The notes: a model not told the origin generated them from the letters alone. A stretch of DNA of 64,000 nt from Pseudoclavibacter helvolus (GCF_014191305.1 NZ_JACHWJ010000005.1:310001-374000), one strand, 5' to 3'; positions 16,357 to 25,504 are shown, counted from the stretch's first letter. Made by a program: numbers and translations.

Positions 16357-17316
16357 CTACGCTCCGGCAGCCGATGGCAGGTCGTCGTCTGCGGCGAGGA
16401 AGCTCCCCGTGACTCGCACGGTGGCCGCCGCGACGGTCATGGCGCGCTGCAGGATGCGCCGCGCATCCGCCCCCTCCCGGGGTACGCCGCCCTGGGCGAT
16501 GGAGGCGACCGCTGTCGCGAACACTGCGTCGCCAGCTCCCATCGTGTCGACGATGTCGCCGGGCAGGTCCACGATGGGCTCGGCGACGTCGATGCCCGCG
16601 CGGTTGACCCAGCGACCGCCCCGGTTGCCTTCCGTCGCGAGCACGTGCGTCGCGCCGAGGTCGAGCATGTCGCTCGTCGCCTCGTCGAGGGGCGCCTCGA
16701 ACAGCAGGTCGGCGTCGTTGTCGGAAAGGTGCGTGAAGAGGGCGCTGGAGACGTGCCGCTCGAAGTTGTCGACAAACGCCACCGGGTCCTCGACGAGGCC
16801 GAGTCGCGGGTTCGGGTCGAGGAGCAGCCGCTCTTGCGGCCGGATGACCGCCTCGAGCAGGCGCCTGTGCTGCTTCTTGTCGTCGAACGCGAAGCCGGAG
16901 ATGGCAACAAACGGGGCGGCGCGGATGAGCGCCACCTGCTCGTCGTCGAAGCGGATGCGCCGAGCGCGAGCCGCATCGTCGAACGTGTAGAGGGGCTCGC
17001 CGTCCGCCGGTTCGCCGATGGCCCGCCCTGTTCCGGCGAGCGACACCGACGGTGCGAAGCGGATGCCGTGCTTGCGTAGGTGGGCACGAATGCGCACGCC
17101 GTCCGGGTCGTCTCCGATGCTCGCGATGAGGGCAACGGGCACGCCGAGTCGAGCGAGCGCCATGGTGACGTTGAGGGCCGAACCGCTCACGTAGCTGCGG
17201 CTCGTGAGGCCGCCGCGGGCCTCCGTCTCCTGCAGCTCCGTGACGATGGCGTCGCCGATGACGACGACGGGCGCGTCGGGAGTCGGGCGTGCTTTCGCTG
17301 TGGGTTTGCTGCTCAT
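16357..17316 (-). CDS. PfkB-family carbohydrate kinase
   Basis: A 319-residue sugar kinase of the ribokinase/fructokinase family. The first PfkB region is GSALNVTMALARLG near residue 45, and the C-terminal signature DLPGDIVDTMGAGDAVF holds the catalytic aspartate (the last D of GAGDA) and the anion hole. Threonine in the usual DTTGAGD is methionine here. It lacks transporter or regulator neighbours that would name the sugar. The ATG at 17316 was preferred over one 7 codons upstream because it fits the family start. Confidence 0.83.
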   Translation of the reverse strand: MSSKPTAKARPTPDAPVVVIGDAIVTELQETEARGGLTSRSYVSGSALNVTMALARLGVPVALIASIGDDPDGVRIRAHLRKHGIRFAPSVSLAGTGRAIGEPADGEPLYTFDDAARARRIRFDDEQVALIRAAPFVAISGFAFDDKKQHRRLLEAVIRPQERLLLDPNPRLGLVEDPVAFVDNFERHVSSALFTHLSDNDADLLFEAPLDEATSDMLDLGATHVLATEGNRGGRWVNRAGIDVAEPIVDLPGDIVDTMGAGDAVFATAVASIAQGGVPREGADARRILQRAMTVAAATVRVTGSFLAADDDLPSAAGA

Positions 17317-17372
17317 GTCCCTGATTGTGCCTTGCATGGATGGACCCTGACTGTCTGTTCGAAGTGCGCGCT

Positions 17373-17378
17373 TATCCT
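17373..17378 (+). promoter_or_regulatory. -10 hexamer TATCCT of the small gene at 17385
   Basis: TATCCT with 6 bases to ATG 17385. The spacing fits leaderless initiation and supports the internal start. Confidence 0.5.
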
Positions 17379-17384
17379 CGTTGC

Positions 17385-17744
17385 ATGTCCACTCCTGCTA
17401 CCAGCCGAGAAGCCGCGCATGTGCTGCTCGACGCCGTCTCCGCCACGGAGGTCTCCCCCGACGCCGCGGCGCTCGCGTACGAGCGTCTCGTCGAGGTCGG
17501 GGCGTTTGTCGTGAAGGTCGAGCAGGGGCAGGGACTCGACGCCGACCTCGACCCGGACGCCGAGCAGCCGGCCGATGGTGGGCCAAACCAGGTCAAGGTC
17601 AACATCGAACTCTCGAACCTGCTGCACGCCAACTACATGACCCTCGACTGGCTCATCGAGGAGCTCGCGCACGCTCGCAACACGACGCGGGACGACATCA
17701 TCATCGCCCTCCGCGAGCACCTCGACAGCGTCGCGGCGAAGTAG
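17385..17744 (+). CDS. Conserved hypothetical protein, 119 residues
   Basis: An acidic, soluble 119-residue protein with no signal or membrane segment. It is predicted to be helical: residues 5-45 include EAAHVLLDAVSATEVSPDAAA, and 75-119 include NIELSNLLHANYMTLDWLIE. I do not recognise a family. It is divergent from the PfkB kinase gene and convergent with the ABC permease. The ATG at 17385 was chosen because a TATCCT hexamer sits 6 bases upstream; an in-frame ATG 20 codons earlier would overlap the kinase gene start. Confidence 0.6.
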   Translation: MSTPATSREAAHVLLDAVSATEVSPDAAALAYERLVEVGAFVVKVEQGQGLDADLDPDAEQPADGGPNQVKVNIELSNLLHANYMTLDWLIEELAHARNTTRDDIIIALREHLDSVAAK

Positions 17745-17747
17745 CGT

Positions 17748-18482
17748 CTACCCGGTCCGACGGCGCAGGGTGAGCGAGCCGAGGATCAGCGCGCCGACAG
17801 CGAAGGCGAAGATGACGAGGATGGGCGCCCAGAGGTCCCAGCCGGTCTCACCGGCGGTGACCCCGTTGATGGCGTCGATGCCGTAGCTGAGCGGCAGCCA
17901 GTCGGAGATCGTCTGCAACGCATCTGGCATCTTCTCGCGCGGCATGAGGATACCTCCGAGCAGGATCTGCGGGATCACGAGGACGGGCATGAACTGCACC
18001 GCCTGGAACTCGGTGCGGGCGAACGCACTCGCGAGGAGCCCAAGGGCCGTACCGAGGAGCGCGTCCGCGACCGCCACGAGGCCCAGCTGCCACAGCGGAC
18101 CTTCGACGCTCAGGCCGCAGACGACCACCGCGAACGCGACGGTCACGACGGCCTGAACCACCGCGGCAACGGCGAATGCGAGCGCGTAGCCGACGATGAA
18201 GTCGCCCTTCGCGAGGGGAGTTGTCATGAGCCGCTCGAGCGTGCCCGAGCGGCGCTCCCTCAGCGTTGTGATGCTCGTGATGAGGAACATGATGATGAAC
18301 GGGAACAGCGCCAGGATCGCTGGGCCCAGCTGCTGGAAGACGCCGTCCTGCTCGGAGAAGAGCCACGAGAAGAGGCCGACGAGGAGGCTCGGGGCGACGA
18401 CCATGAGGACGATCGAGCGCGGGTCGTGCCGGATCTGGCTGAGCACGCGGCCGGCCGTCGCGAAGGTCCTGGTGGGGCTCAT
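17748..18482 (-). CDS. ABC-2 type transporter permease
   Basis: A 244-residue membrane protein with six predicted helices. The loop TTLRERRSGTLERLMTTPL (about 72-90) is the conserved ABC-2 permease coupling segment, and LGGILMPREKMPDAL precedes the last helices. This family exports drugs, lipids or polysaccharides. Its start codon overlaps the stop codon of the ATPase gene upstream by 4 bases. The permease itself looks complete, but its ATPase partner lacks the N-terminal strand, so the pair may no longer work. Confidence 0.85.
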   Translation of the reverse strand: MSPTRTFATAGRVLSQIRHDPRSIVLMVVAPSLLVGLFSWLFSEQDGVFQQLGPAILALFPFIIMFLITSITTLRERRSGTLERLMTTPLAKGDFIVGYALAFAVAAVVQAVVTVAFAVVVCGLSVEGPLWQLGLVAVADALLGTALGLLASAFARTEFQAVQFMPVLVIPQILLGGILMPREKMPDALQTISDWLPLSYGIDAINGVTAGETGWDLWAPILVIFAFAVGALILGSLTLRRRTG

Positions 18483-19171
18483 GACGCGTCCCCTTCGACC
18501 GGACCGGCGTGACGCCCGGTACTCTCGCCCCGCTCGATGAGGGCAAGGAACGCGGCATCGGCATCGTGGGTCCCGGTCTCCCGGAGCAGCTCCGGCGGGG
18601 TTGTGTCGGCGATGAGTTGACCGTCTCGCATGAGGATGAGGCGGTCGCAGCGCATGGCTTCGTCCATGACGTGGCTGCTGACGAAGAGCGTCGCGCCGCC
18701 ATCGGCAAGCGACCGGAAGAGCGACCAGAGGTCCTCGCGCAGCACCGGGTCGAGGCCAACGGTCGGTTCGTCGAGGACCAGCACCTCCGGGTCGCCGAGC
18801 ATCGCGACTGCGAGCGAGACGCGGTTCTTCTGACCGCCGCTCAGCGACTCGACCTTCTGCTTCGCCTGCGCGGCCAGGCCGACGCGGTTCATGATCGCAT
18901 CCACTTTTGTCCGCCCGCTGCCGAGCACGCTCGAAAAGCAGGCGAGGTTCTGCGCGACGGTGAGGTCGTCGTAGACGGATGCGGACTGGGTCGCGTAGGC
19001 GACTCTCGAGCGGAGCCGCTTGGAACCGGCCGGCTGCCCAAGCACGGACACCGATCCGCCTGCTATCTTCTGGACTCCCACGATGGCGCGCATGAGCGTC
19101 GTCTTCCCGCAGCCAGACGGCCCGAGAAGCCCGGTGATCTGCCCGCGCGGGATCGACAGCTCGACCGTCGA
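18479..19171 (-). pseudogene. ABC transporter ATP-binding protein, 5' end lost
   Basis: About 230 residues of a DrrA/CcmA-like ATPase. The Walker A GLLGPSGCGKTTLMR, signature LSGGQKNR, Walker B VLVLDEP and H-loop VSSHVMDEA are present. Homology begins at STVELSIPRG. The normal first 25-30 residues, with the A-loop aromatic that stacks on adenine, are missing. The same DNA beyond 19171 reads into the opposite strand of a broken SLC13-type permease gene. A GTG some 20 bases inside that gene could start translation, preceded by GAGGAG, but the native start is gone. Both genes point away from the junction, so a single deletion of the shared 5' region explains the pattern. Confidence 0.65.
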
Positions 19172-19177
19172 TACCGG

Positions 19178-19771
19178 ATGCCCGTGCCCACGAGCATCCA
19201 CGACCGCCCGCTCCTCATCTTCTCGGCAGTGGTCACCGTGCTGCTGTTGCCGCTGCTCGTCTCCGGCATCGAGGTGGCGATCCCCGCAGGGATCGCGGCG
19301 GTGTTGCTGCTCGTCGCCTTCGCGGTGCGCCGCCGCGAGTCCCTGCGCTTCAGCCTCGTGCCGTGGCAGGCGCTCGGTATCGCCGGGTCCCTGTTCGTCC
19401 TGGTTGAGGCCGCCCACGCGCACGGGCTGAGCGAGTTGCTCGCCTCGGTCTCGGGGCGCGGCAACGACCCGTTGAGCCTCCTGCAGCTCGCCGCGCTCGG
19501 CGCCGCGAGCGCCAACGGTGTCAACAATCTGCCCGCCTAGCTCGCGCTCGAACCCGTCGCCGACAGCCCCGCCCGCCTCGTGGCGCTGCTCATCGGCGTC
19601 AACCTCGGCCCGCTTGTCACCCCGTGGGCGTCGCTCGCAACGCTGCTCTGGCACGAGCGGCTCGTGGCGCTCGGCGTCACGATCTCCTGGCTGCGCTTCG
19701 TACTGCTCGGGATGGTCGGGGTCGCGATCATCGTGCCCCTCGCGACGCTGGCCCTCGCCGCGACCGCGTGA
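19178..19771 (+). pseudogene. SLC13/ArsB-type permease fragment with internal stop
   Basis: C-terminal half of an anion permease of the SLC13/ArsB family: hydrophobic helices, then NGVNNLPA, a TAG at 19538-19540 where the family has a tyrosine codon (NNLPAYLALEP), then LALEPVADSP and NLGPLVTPWASLATLLWH in the same frame to the stop at 19771. The N-terminal half is missing, and the homology starts near the junction with the ABC ATPase fragment. Two lesions (5' loss and nonsense) make this a pseudogene with good confidence. Confidence 0.82.
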
Positions 19772-19777
19772 CCCCTA

Positions 19778-20005
19778 CTACTTCTTGCTCGCCATGTCGT
19801 CGAAGGCAGCCTGAAGCGCGATCGCGAAGCCCACGCCGATGCAGACACCCATGATGAGGAACGCGATCGTGAACCCGGCGCTCATCGAAAGGATGACCGA
19901 AATCACGACCCCGATGGCCACCCCGATCGCGATGCCGAGCGCCCACGGCACAAGCCGGGGCCGGTAGCTGCTCACGGGGTCTTCGCCTTGCTTCGGTGCG
20001 GTCAC
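19778..20005 (-). CDS. Small two-helix membrane protein, 75 residues
   Basis: A short protein with two hydrophobic segments (about 21-43 and 45-67) and a charged C-terminus ending FDDMASKK. GTG 20005 was chosen because GGAGA lies 5 bases upstream; a GTG 11 codons later is an alternative. No family recognised. It is convergent with the permease fragment, with stop codons 6 bases apart. Confidence 0.6.
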   Translation of the reverse strand: MTAPKQGEDPVSSYRPRLVPWALGIAIGVAIGVVISVILSMSAGFTIAFLIMGVCIGVGFAIALQAAFDDMASKK

Positions 20006-20085
20006 GGTCGTCTCCGGTCCTCGTCGAAAGCTGTGGGCCAATTCTGGCGGGGCCCCGGCCGCAGACGAGCTCGGGAGGCGAACGA

Positions 20086-21369
20086 TCAGGTTCTCTGGGG
20101 GCGATGCACAGGGGTGCGGGACGGCCAGCGCCCGAGCAGCAGGATGGCCGCGCTCAACAGCGCGGTACCGATGGCCGCCAGGGTCAGGTCCATGAAGAAC
20201 TGGAGCACGAGGAACGACGGCACAAACGCGCAGATCACGGCGAGCGCGACAACCCAAGCTGGCGGGGTGCTGCCCACCTCGCGCGGCGTCTCCCACCGCC
20301 CCACGAGGAACGACAGCCCATAGACCACACCGAGCACGACGAGGAAATACGGGATGCGGCTCCACCACCACGCCGCGGACCCGGGCTCGGGCGCCGCGCC
20401 CGGGATCAGCAGCGCCACGGCGGAGACGAGCAGGATGACGGGCAGGTGCCAGAGGTAGATCGTCATGAGTCGCGAGCCCACGAGGAACACGACCGCGCGC
20501 GCTCCCGTCGTCTCCATGAGCCGCGCCAGCGCGGGCTTCAGGAGGCGAAGGATGCAGGCCTGCGCGACGGCGAGGACCACAAGCGGGAGCGTCGCCGGGT
20601 TGAGGTTGAAGAGCATGTCCGGCGAGTAGGGCCCGAGCGTCGTGAGCGGCACGAGCGCCGCGTAAGCGAGCGCCGCGATGCCGACGAGCGTGAGCGGGCG
20701 GCGGCGGTCGAGCCAGCCGTCTGCGTACCAGAAGCCCAGCTGCTGCACGAGGACCCACACGAAGAAGAGGTTGAGGAGCCCAATCTCGGTTATCCCGGTG
20801 GCGAAGCGAACCGCATCGACGAGGACCACCCCAGCCAGCAGCACCAGAAGCGTTGCGCGGGGCGTCCGAGCGTGCCAGCCGGCCATCCACGGCACCACGG
20901 CCTGGCAGAGCGTGTAGGCGGCGAGGAACCACAGGGGCGTGGCCGCGCCGGACGCGGCCATGTCGACAAGGGCCGGGTCGAGACCCGCGAGCGTCGCCCC
21001 GCCGATGGCCACAAGGTAGAAGGCGTAGAGGGGCAGCGCCGGCTGCGCGAGCCGCAGCACCCGCGAGCGCACGTAGTCGCTCGGCGTCGAGCCGCGGCGA
21101 ACCGCGCTGCGCCACGCCGTGATCGATGCGAACCCACCGACGACGAAGAAGAGCGGCATGATCTGGCCGGCCCACGTGGCGAGCGCAAACCAGGGCTGCG
21201 CCTCGAGCGGCCGCGTCACGACCAGCTGCCCCGACGCATCCACCCCGATCGCGACCATGAGGAGGTGGATGACAACCACGAGCAGCACGCAGAACACCCG
21301 CGCGAGATCGAGGGTCAGGTCACGCTTCGACAGGTCGATGGCGACTGACCGCTGCTTCGTCTCGCCCAC
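20086..21369 (-). CDS. Acyltransferase family 3 membrane protein
   Basis: A 427-residue integral membrane protein with about ten helices, of the acyltransferase-3 (OafA/WecH/NodX) family that moves acyl groups onto cell-surface sugars or peptides. The start DLTLDLARVFCVLLVVVIHL carries the conserved Arg and the catalytic histidine H35-like residue, and LFFVVGGFAS is the second motif. The acceptor is unknown. The start is GTG with no clear Shine-Dalgarno. It is divergent from the oxidoreductase gene with 105 bases between them. Confidence 0.82.
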   Translation of the reverse strand: MGETKQRSVAIDLSKRDLTLDLARVFCVLLVVVIHLLMVAIGVDASGQLVVTRPLEAQPWFALATWAGQIMPLFFVVGGFASITAWRSAVRRGSTPSDYVRSRVLRLAQPALPLYAFYLVAIGGATLAGLDPALVDMAASGAATPLWFLAAYTLCQAVVPWMAGWHARTPRATLLVLLAGVVLVDAVRFATGITEIGLLNLFFVWVLVQQLGFWYADGWLDRRRPLTLVGIAALAYAALVPLTTLGPYSPDMLFNLNPATLPLVVLAVAQACILRLLKPALARLMETTGARAVVFLVGSRLMTIYLWHLPVILLVSAVALLIPGAAPEPGSAAWWWSRIPYFLVVLGVVYGLSFLVGRWETPREVGSTPPAWVVALAVICAFVPSFLVLQFFMDLTLAAIGTALLSAAILLLGRWPSRTPVHRPQRT

Positions 21370-21462
21370 GTCGTCGCCCTTCCCTGGTGTTGCTGAATCC
21401 AGAACCTACCGCCAACCACCCCAATCTGGATCGACTTGTGGGTGTTCGTCGCGCTGCTCCGG

Positions 21463-21468
21463 TAGTTT
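21463..21468 (+). promoter_or_regulatory. -10 hexamer TAGTTT of the Gfo/Idh/MocA gene
   Basis: TAGTTT with 6 bases to ATG 21475, fitting a leaderless mRNA. Confidence 0.45.
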
Positions 21469-21474
21469 CGGCGC

Positions 21475-22464
21475 ATGCAGAAGACCAGGTGGGCGATCCT
21501 CGGGCCGGGCGCGATCGCGGAGTCGTTCGCGAAGTGGCTGCCAAGCTCCGAACATGGCGAGCTACGGGCCATTGCGAGCCGGGACCCCGAGCGGGCAGCC
21601 GTGTTCGCTGCCCGCTACGGCGCGGAGATCTCCGGCACGTACGCCGAGATCCTGGCCCGCGACGACGTCGACGCCGTCTACGTCGCGACCGTGCACACCA
21701 CGCACGCTGAGCTCGCGATCGCGGCGCTCGAGGCGGGCAAGGCCGTGCTCTGCGAGAAGCCGCTCGCGCCGAGTGCCGCCGAGACAGAGCGAGTACTCGC
21801 CGCCGCGGAGCGGGCGGGACTTCCGGTCGTCGAGGCCTACAAGCACCGCTTCAGCCCGTTCGCACGGGCCGTCGACAGACGGCTGGAGGCGAGTCAGCCG
21901 GCCACCCCGCTCAAGGTGCGAACGCAGTTCGGCTTCACCGCCGGCAGCGCTGACGGTCGCCTCTTCGACCCTGAGCTCGCAGGCGGGGCGATCTTCGACG
22001 TCGGCGGCTACCCCGTCTCCTTCGCTGTCGCCGCCGCGGCATCAGCTGGAATCGCGCTCGAACACCTGAACCTCACGCAAGCGCACGGACGCGTCGAGGC
22101 GGGCGTCGACGTCTACTCCTCGGCCCAACTCGAGGCCGAGGGGTTCACCGCCTACGTCGACTGCTCGATCGACACCCAGCTGTCGAAGCGGGCCGACATC
22201 GTCGGCGAGGGCGGCTGGATCACACTCGAGAGCGCCTACGGCGACCGCGACCTCTCGCCGCAGACCCTCGACCACTTCCACGACGGGCAACGAGACACGA
22301 TCGAGGTGGACCAGGTACACCCGTTCGCGGAGGAAGCGGATGCGCTCTCTCGCGCGCTCAGGGACGGGCGGCTCGAGTCGAGCGCAATGCCCTGGGAGCA
22401 GACCCGCACGGTCGCGCGCCTGCTCGACGCCTGGCACGCGACCGTGCTCGCGGGAGCCAACTAG
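21475..22464 (+). CDS. Gfo/Idh/MocA family oxidoreductase
   Basis: A 329-residue NAD(P)-dependent sugar or polyol dehydrogenase. The Rossmann start is WAILGPGAIAESFAKWL (5-21), the conserved EKP motif is in AVLCEKPLAPS near residue 92, and the catalytic region EAYKHRF is near 122. Family members oxidise or isomerise sugars, inositol or dihydrodiols; the closest look is trans-1,2-dihydrobenzene-1,2-diol dehydrogenase-like. No sugar operon surrounds it. Length and motifs are complete. Confidence 0.86.
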   Translation: MQKTRWAILGPGAIAESFAKWLPSSEHGELRAIASRDPERAAVFAARYGAEISGTYAEILARDDVDAVYVATVHTTHAELAIAALEAGKAVLCEKPLAPSAAETERVLAAAERAGLPVVEAYKHRFSPFARAVDRRLEASQPATPLKVRTQFGFTAGSADGRLFDPELAGGAIFDVGGYPVSFAVAAAASAGIALEHLNLTQAHGRVEAGVDVYSSAQLEAEGFTAYVDCSIDTQLSKRADIVGEGGWITLESAYGDRDLSPQTLDHFHDGQRDTIEVDQVHPFAEEADALSRALRDGRLESSAMPWEQTRTVARLLDAWHATVLAGAN

Positions 22465-22502
22465 CCGGGTCCGATACTCCCCAGCCGCGCCCCACCAGCT
22501 CC

Positions 22503-23483
22503 TCAGGCGCCGAGGTCGAGCTCGATCCCGACGCCGCGCGAGCGCGCCTCGCGCACGAGGAGGTCTGCGATCGCCAGGTCCTGGGCGCCGATCCCCACGG
22601 AGTCGAACAGGGTGATCTGCTGCGGGCTCGTGCGGCCAGGTCGCACCCCGGCCAGCACCTCGCCGAGCGTGCCCACGACGTCGTCCAGGCTGAGCGCGCC
22701 CTCGGCCACCGCGAGCATGAGGTCGCCCGACTTCGAGCGCGCCGTCGCCTGGTCGTCGACCCAGACGGACGAGCGCGACATCGTGAGCGCATCCACCTCG
22801 CGCTCGTCGGCCCGCGGCCTGGCCCCGACCACGTTGAGGTGCTGACCAGGGCGCAGCCACTCGCCACGCACGATCGGGCTGACCGACGGGGTGAGCGTGC
22901 AGATCGTGTCCGCCCGCTCGAAGACGCTCTCGCAGGAGTCGACGACGTCGATGCCGCCCGACCACTCGAGTGAGTCGGCGAGCGCGGCGGCCCGCTCGCG
23001 AGTGCGCGACCAGATGACGAGTCGATCCCAGTCGCGCACGCCGCGAAGCGCCTCGACGTGCTCTCGAGCGAGCCCACCGGCGCCCACGAGGCCGAGCACG
23101 CGGCTGTCCTCACGGGCAAGCGCACGCGTGGCCACGGCACTCGCCGCGGCCGTGCGCACGCGAGTCGGCACGCCGCCGTGCAGGAGCGCGACCGGCGACC
23201 CGAGCTCTCGGTCGAGCACCGTGATCATCGAACGCTGCGTCGGCAGCCCCCGCGCGGCGTTGTCTGGAACATCGGCGAGCAGCTTCACGGCCGCGGTTCC
23301 CGTGGCCTCCGAGAGCGCCGACATGAGCACGTAGCGGCCAGTGCCCGCATCCGTCTTCATGGACGTGGGCGGCGGCTGGTCGGCGGCGCCGCGAGCGATC
23401 TCCACGAAGATCTCCGCCACCGCGCGCTCGGTCGCCGAGCGGTCGACCAGCGCCTCGAGCTGCGAGGCGGTGAGCACGATCAC
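22503..23483 (-). CDS. Ornithine cyclodeaminase / mu-crystallin family protein
   Basis: A 326-residue NAD(P)-binding protein. The dimer/substrate part includes SMKTDAGTGRYVLMSAL, and the Rossmann loop is VLGLVGAGGLAREHVEAL near 140. The family converts ornithine to proline or reduces ketimines and oxoacids. Substrate is not fixed by sequence. GTG 23483 overlaps the stop codon of the amidohydrolase remnant (GTGA), so it was the downstream partner in that operon; a GTG 2 codons later is possible. Its upstream partner is now a chimera, which may affect its expression. Confidence 0.82.
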   Translation of the reverse strand: MIVLTASQLEALVDRSATERAVAEIFVEIARGAADQPPPTSMKTDAGTGRYVLMSALSEATGTAAVKLLADVPDNAARGLPTQRSMITVLDRELGSPVALLHGGVPTRVRTAAASAVATRALAREDSRVLGLVGAGGLAREHVEALRGVRDWDRLVIWSRTRERAAALADSLEWSGGIDVVDSCESVFERADTICTLTPSVSPIVRGEWLRPGQHLNVVGARPRADEREVDALTMSRSSVWVDDQATARSKSGDLMLAVAEGALSLDDVVGTLGEVLAGVRPGRTSPQQITLFDSVGIGAQDLAIADLLVREARSRGVGIELDLGA

Positions 23484-24160
23484 GAGGTAGCCACGAGTTC
23501 GAGCGCGTCCGCCACGACAGCCCCGCCGAAGAGCACGGTGCGGTCCGGGAGGCGGTCCATGACCGCACTCGTCACGGTCTCCCCCGCGACGAGCTGCAGG
23601 TCGGCGCGGTCGCCGATGACGACCCCTGGGCGGTCGAGCGCGCCCCGCAGCGCGGGCGCGGTGCCGAGCACGGAGCGGCCGCCGACCGTGGCGATGGCCA
23701 TGCAGTGTTCGATGTCCTCGTCGCGCCGGAACCCGTTGGTGAAGGCAAGCTGCCAGGTGCGATCGAGCATGTCGGCGTTGCCGTACGGGGACCAGTAGTC
23801 GCGCTGGCCGTCCTCGCCGAGGCCGACACGGATGCCGTGCTCGGCCAACAGCAGCGTGGGCAGCGGCTTGGCCGGCGCGATGGTCGCCCAGGCGACGTCG
23901 AGCTCGGCGAACTGCTCCACGAGTGGAACAAGCTGTTCGCGCGGCAGCTCCGCGAACCCGTAGCCGTGCGAGATCGTCACCCTGCCGGTCATGCCGAGCG
24001 CACGGGTGCGCTCGACGATGAGCTCGGCGGAGAAGCGGGCGAGCTGGTCGGGCTCGTGCAGGTGGATGTCGATGGGCGCGTCGAACTTCTCGGCGAGCCC
24101 GAAGACGAGGTCGAGGTGCCTCGCCGGGTCGCGGTCGAGCTGGCACGGATCGACGCCGCC
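23480..24160 (-). pseudogene. Amidohydrolase (cytosine-deaminase-like), C-terminal part
   Basis: About 225 residues of the C-terminal half of a metal-dependent amidohydrolase: GGVDPCQLDRDPARHLD, IDIHLHEPDQLA, TISHGYGF and the metal aspartate region GLGEDGQRDYWSPYGNAD. The N-terminal HxH metal ligands and early barrel strands are absent. At 24149-24169 the frame passes without a stop into an ABC ATPase remnant, giving a fused open frame. The junction codes TIELGGVD, which fits both families, so a short-homology deletion is likely. Enzyme activity is not expected. Confidence 0.75.
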
Positions 24161-24856
24161 GAGCTCGATGGTGCCCTCGGCCGCTGGCTGCACGCCAAGC
24201 ACGGCCTTGGCCAGCGACGACTTGCCGCATCCCGATTCGCCGACGACGGCGACGGTCTCGCCAGCTGCGATGCGCAGGGAGACCCCGTCAACGGCCCGCA
24301 CCGACTTGCGACGGCCGTGCCCGTGGTACTCGACCACGATCCGATCGGCGACCAGAGCATCCGGTTCGCCCTCGAACACCGGCCGCGCCACGCGCTCGCT
24401 CTCAGCCGGGACGGCCGCCATGAGGCGCTTCGTGTAGTCCTCGGCGGGGTGGTCGAGCACTGCCCGCGTCTCGCCGGTCTCGACGACGCGGCCGTGCTGC
24501 ATGACGGCGAGCCGGTCGCTGTTCTCGGCGACGAGGCCCAAGTCGTGGGTGATCAGGACAAGCGCAGACCCAGTGCGCTCGCGCACCTCGGCGAGCAGGT
24601 CCATGACCTGCGCCTGCACGGTCACGTCCAGGGCGGTCGTTGGCTCGTCGGCGATCAAGAGGAGCGGGTCGTGGGCGATGGCCATCGCGATCATTGCCCG
24701 CTGCCGCATGCCGCCCGACCACTGGTGGAGGCGGGTGGCCGCGCGCTCGACCGCATCCCGGACGCCGACGGCGGTCAACAGCTCGACGGCTCGCTCGCGG
24801 GCCGCTCTGCGGCTCATGGGCTGGTGCACGCGCACGGCGGCGGCCACCAGATCATC
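24161..24856 (-). pseudogene. Peptide ABC transporter ATPase remnant (DppD/DppF type)
   Basis: About 230 residues from a double-domain oligopeptide ABC ATPase. The first domain keeps the signature QWSGGMRQRAMIAMAI, Walker B LLLIADEPTTALD and the H-loop LVLITHDLGLV, but has lost its Walker A. The second domain keeps only the start with Walker A VVGESGCGKSSLAKAV before it joins the amidohydrolase. No permease or binding protein genes remain nearby. The 5' end at about 24850 meets the truncated 5' end of the GntR gene on the other strand. Confidence 0.78.
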
Positions 24857-25504
24857 ACGGGCGAGCTCGCGATGGGGTCGAAGCTCAACGAGCGCGAGAT
24901 CGCGGAACGACTCGAGGTTTCTCGCATCCCAGTGAGGGAAGCGCTGCCGATCCTGGAATCGGAGGGGTTCATCACCTCCCAGCCGCGTCGTGGCGCGGTT
25001 GTCCACGTGCTCACCGTGACCGACGCCACCGAGGTCTTCGACCTGCGGCGCCAGCTCGAGCCGATGGCCTCAGCCTTCGCAGCGAGGCGAGCGAGCGCCG
25101 GAGCAGACGTCACCCCCATGCTGGCCGCCCTGCGCTCGGCACACGGCGCATCAACCCCCGATGCCCCATCGGACGCCCCACCCTCGACACGCAACTCCGA
25201 CCTGCACGAAGAGATCATCGCCCTGGCAGACCACGCCCTGCTGCGCCGCGTCACGAAGCTCATGAGCGGCCGCGTGCGCTGGCTCTTCCGCCTAACCCCC
25301 CAGCGCGACACCGCAGCGATGTGGATCGAGCACCGCGACATCGTCGACGCGATCGTCGCGGGCCAGGCCGACGTGGCAGAACTGCTGAACGCGGCGCACG
25401 TGGAGCGCGGCCGCATCGAATCCATGCCGCTCCTTGAAGCTCAGCTGCCGCGCGAGGCGCCCGCAGTGAAGGCACGGCGCCGACGGGCTACCTCCCCTCA
25501 GTAG
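24824..25504 (+). pseudogene. GntR/FadR-type regulator, 5' end lost
   Basis: A GntR-family regulator with an FCD-type helical C-terminal domain. The helix-turn-helix is IITGELAMGSKLNEREIAERLEVS followed by IPVREALPILESEGFI. Homology starts at about 24851 (HQIITGE), so 10-15 N-terminal residues and the native promoter are gone; the DNA upstream is the reverse strand of the ABC remnant. GTG 24824 and ATG 24872 are the only in-frame starts near, and neither has a Shine-Dalgarno. The C-terminal sensor half looks intact. It may have controlled the lost peptide-uptake operon. Confidence 0.65.

Noticed and set aside
22503-24230. Long frame reading through the cyclodeaminase gene into its upstream neighbour
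   Set aside because: Only the part after 23483 is the real protein; the upstream part is Arg/Ala-rich out-of-frame translation of the amidohydrolase remnant.
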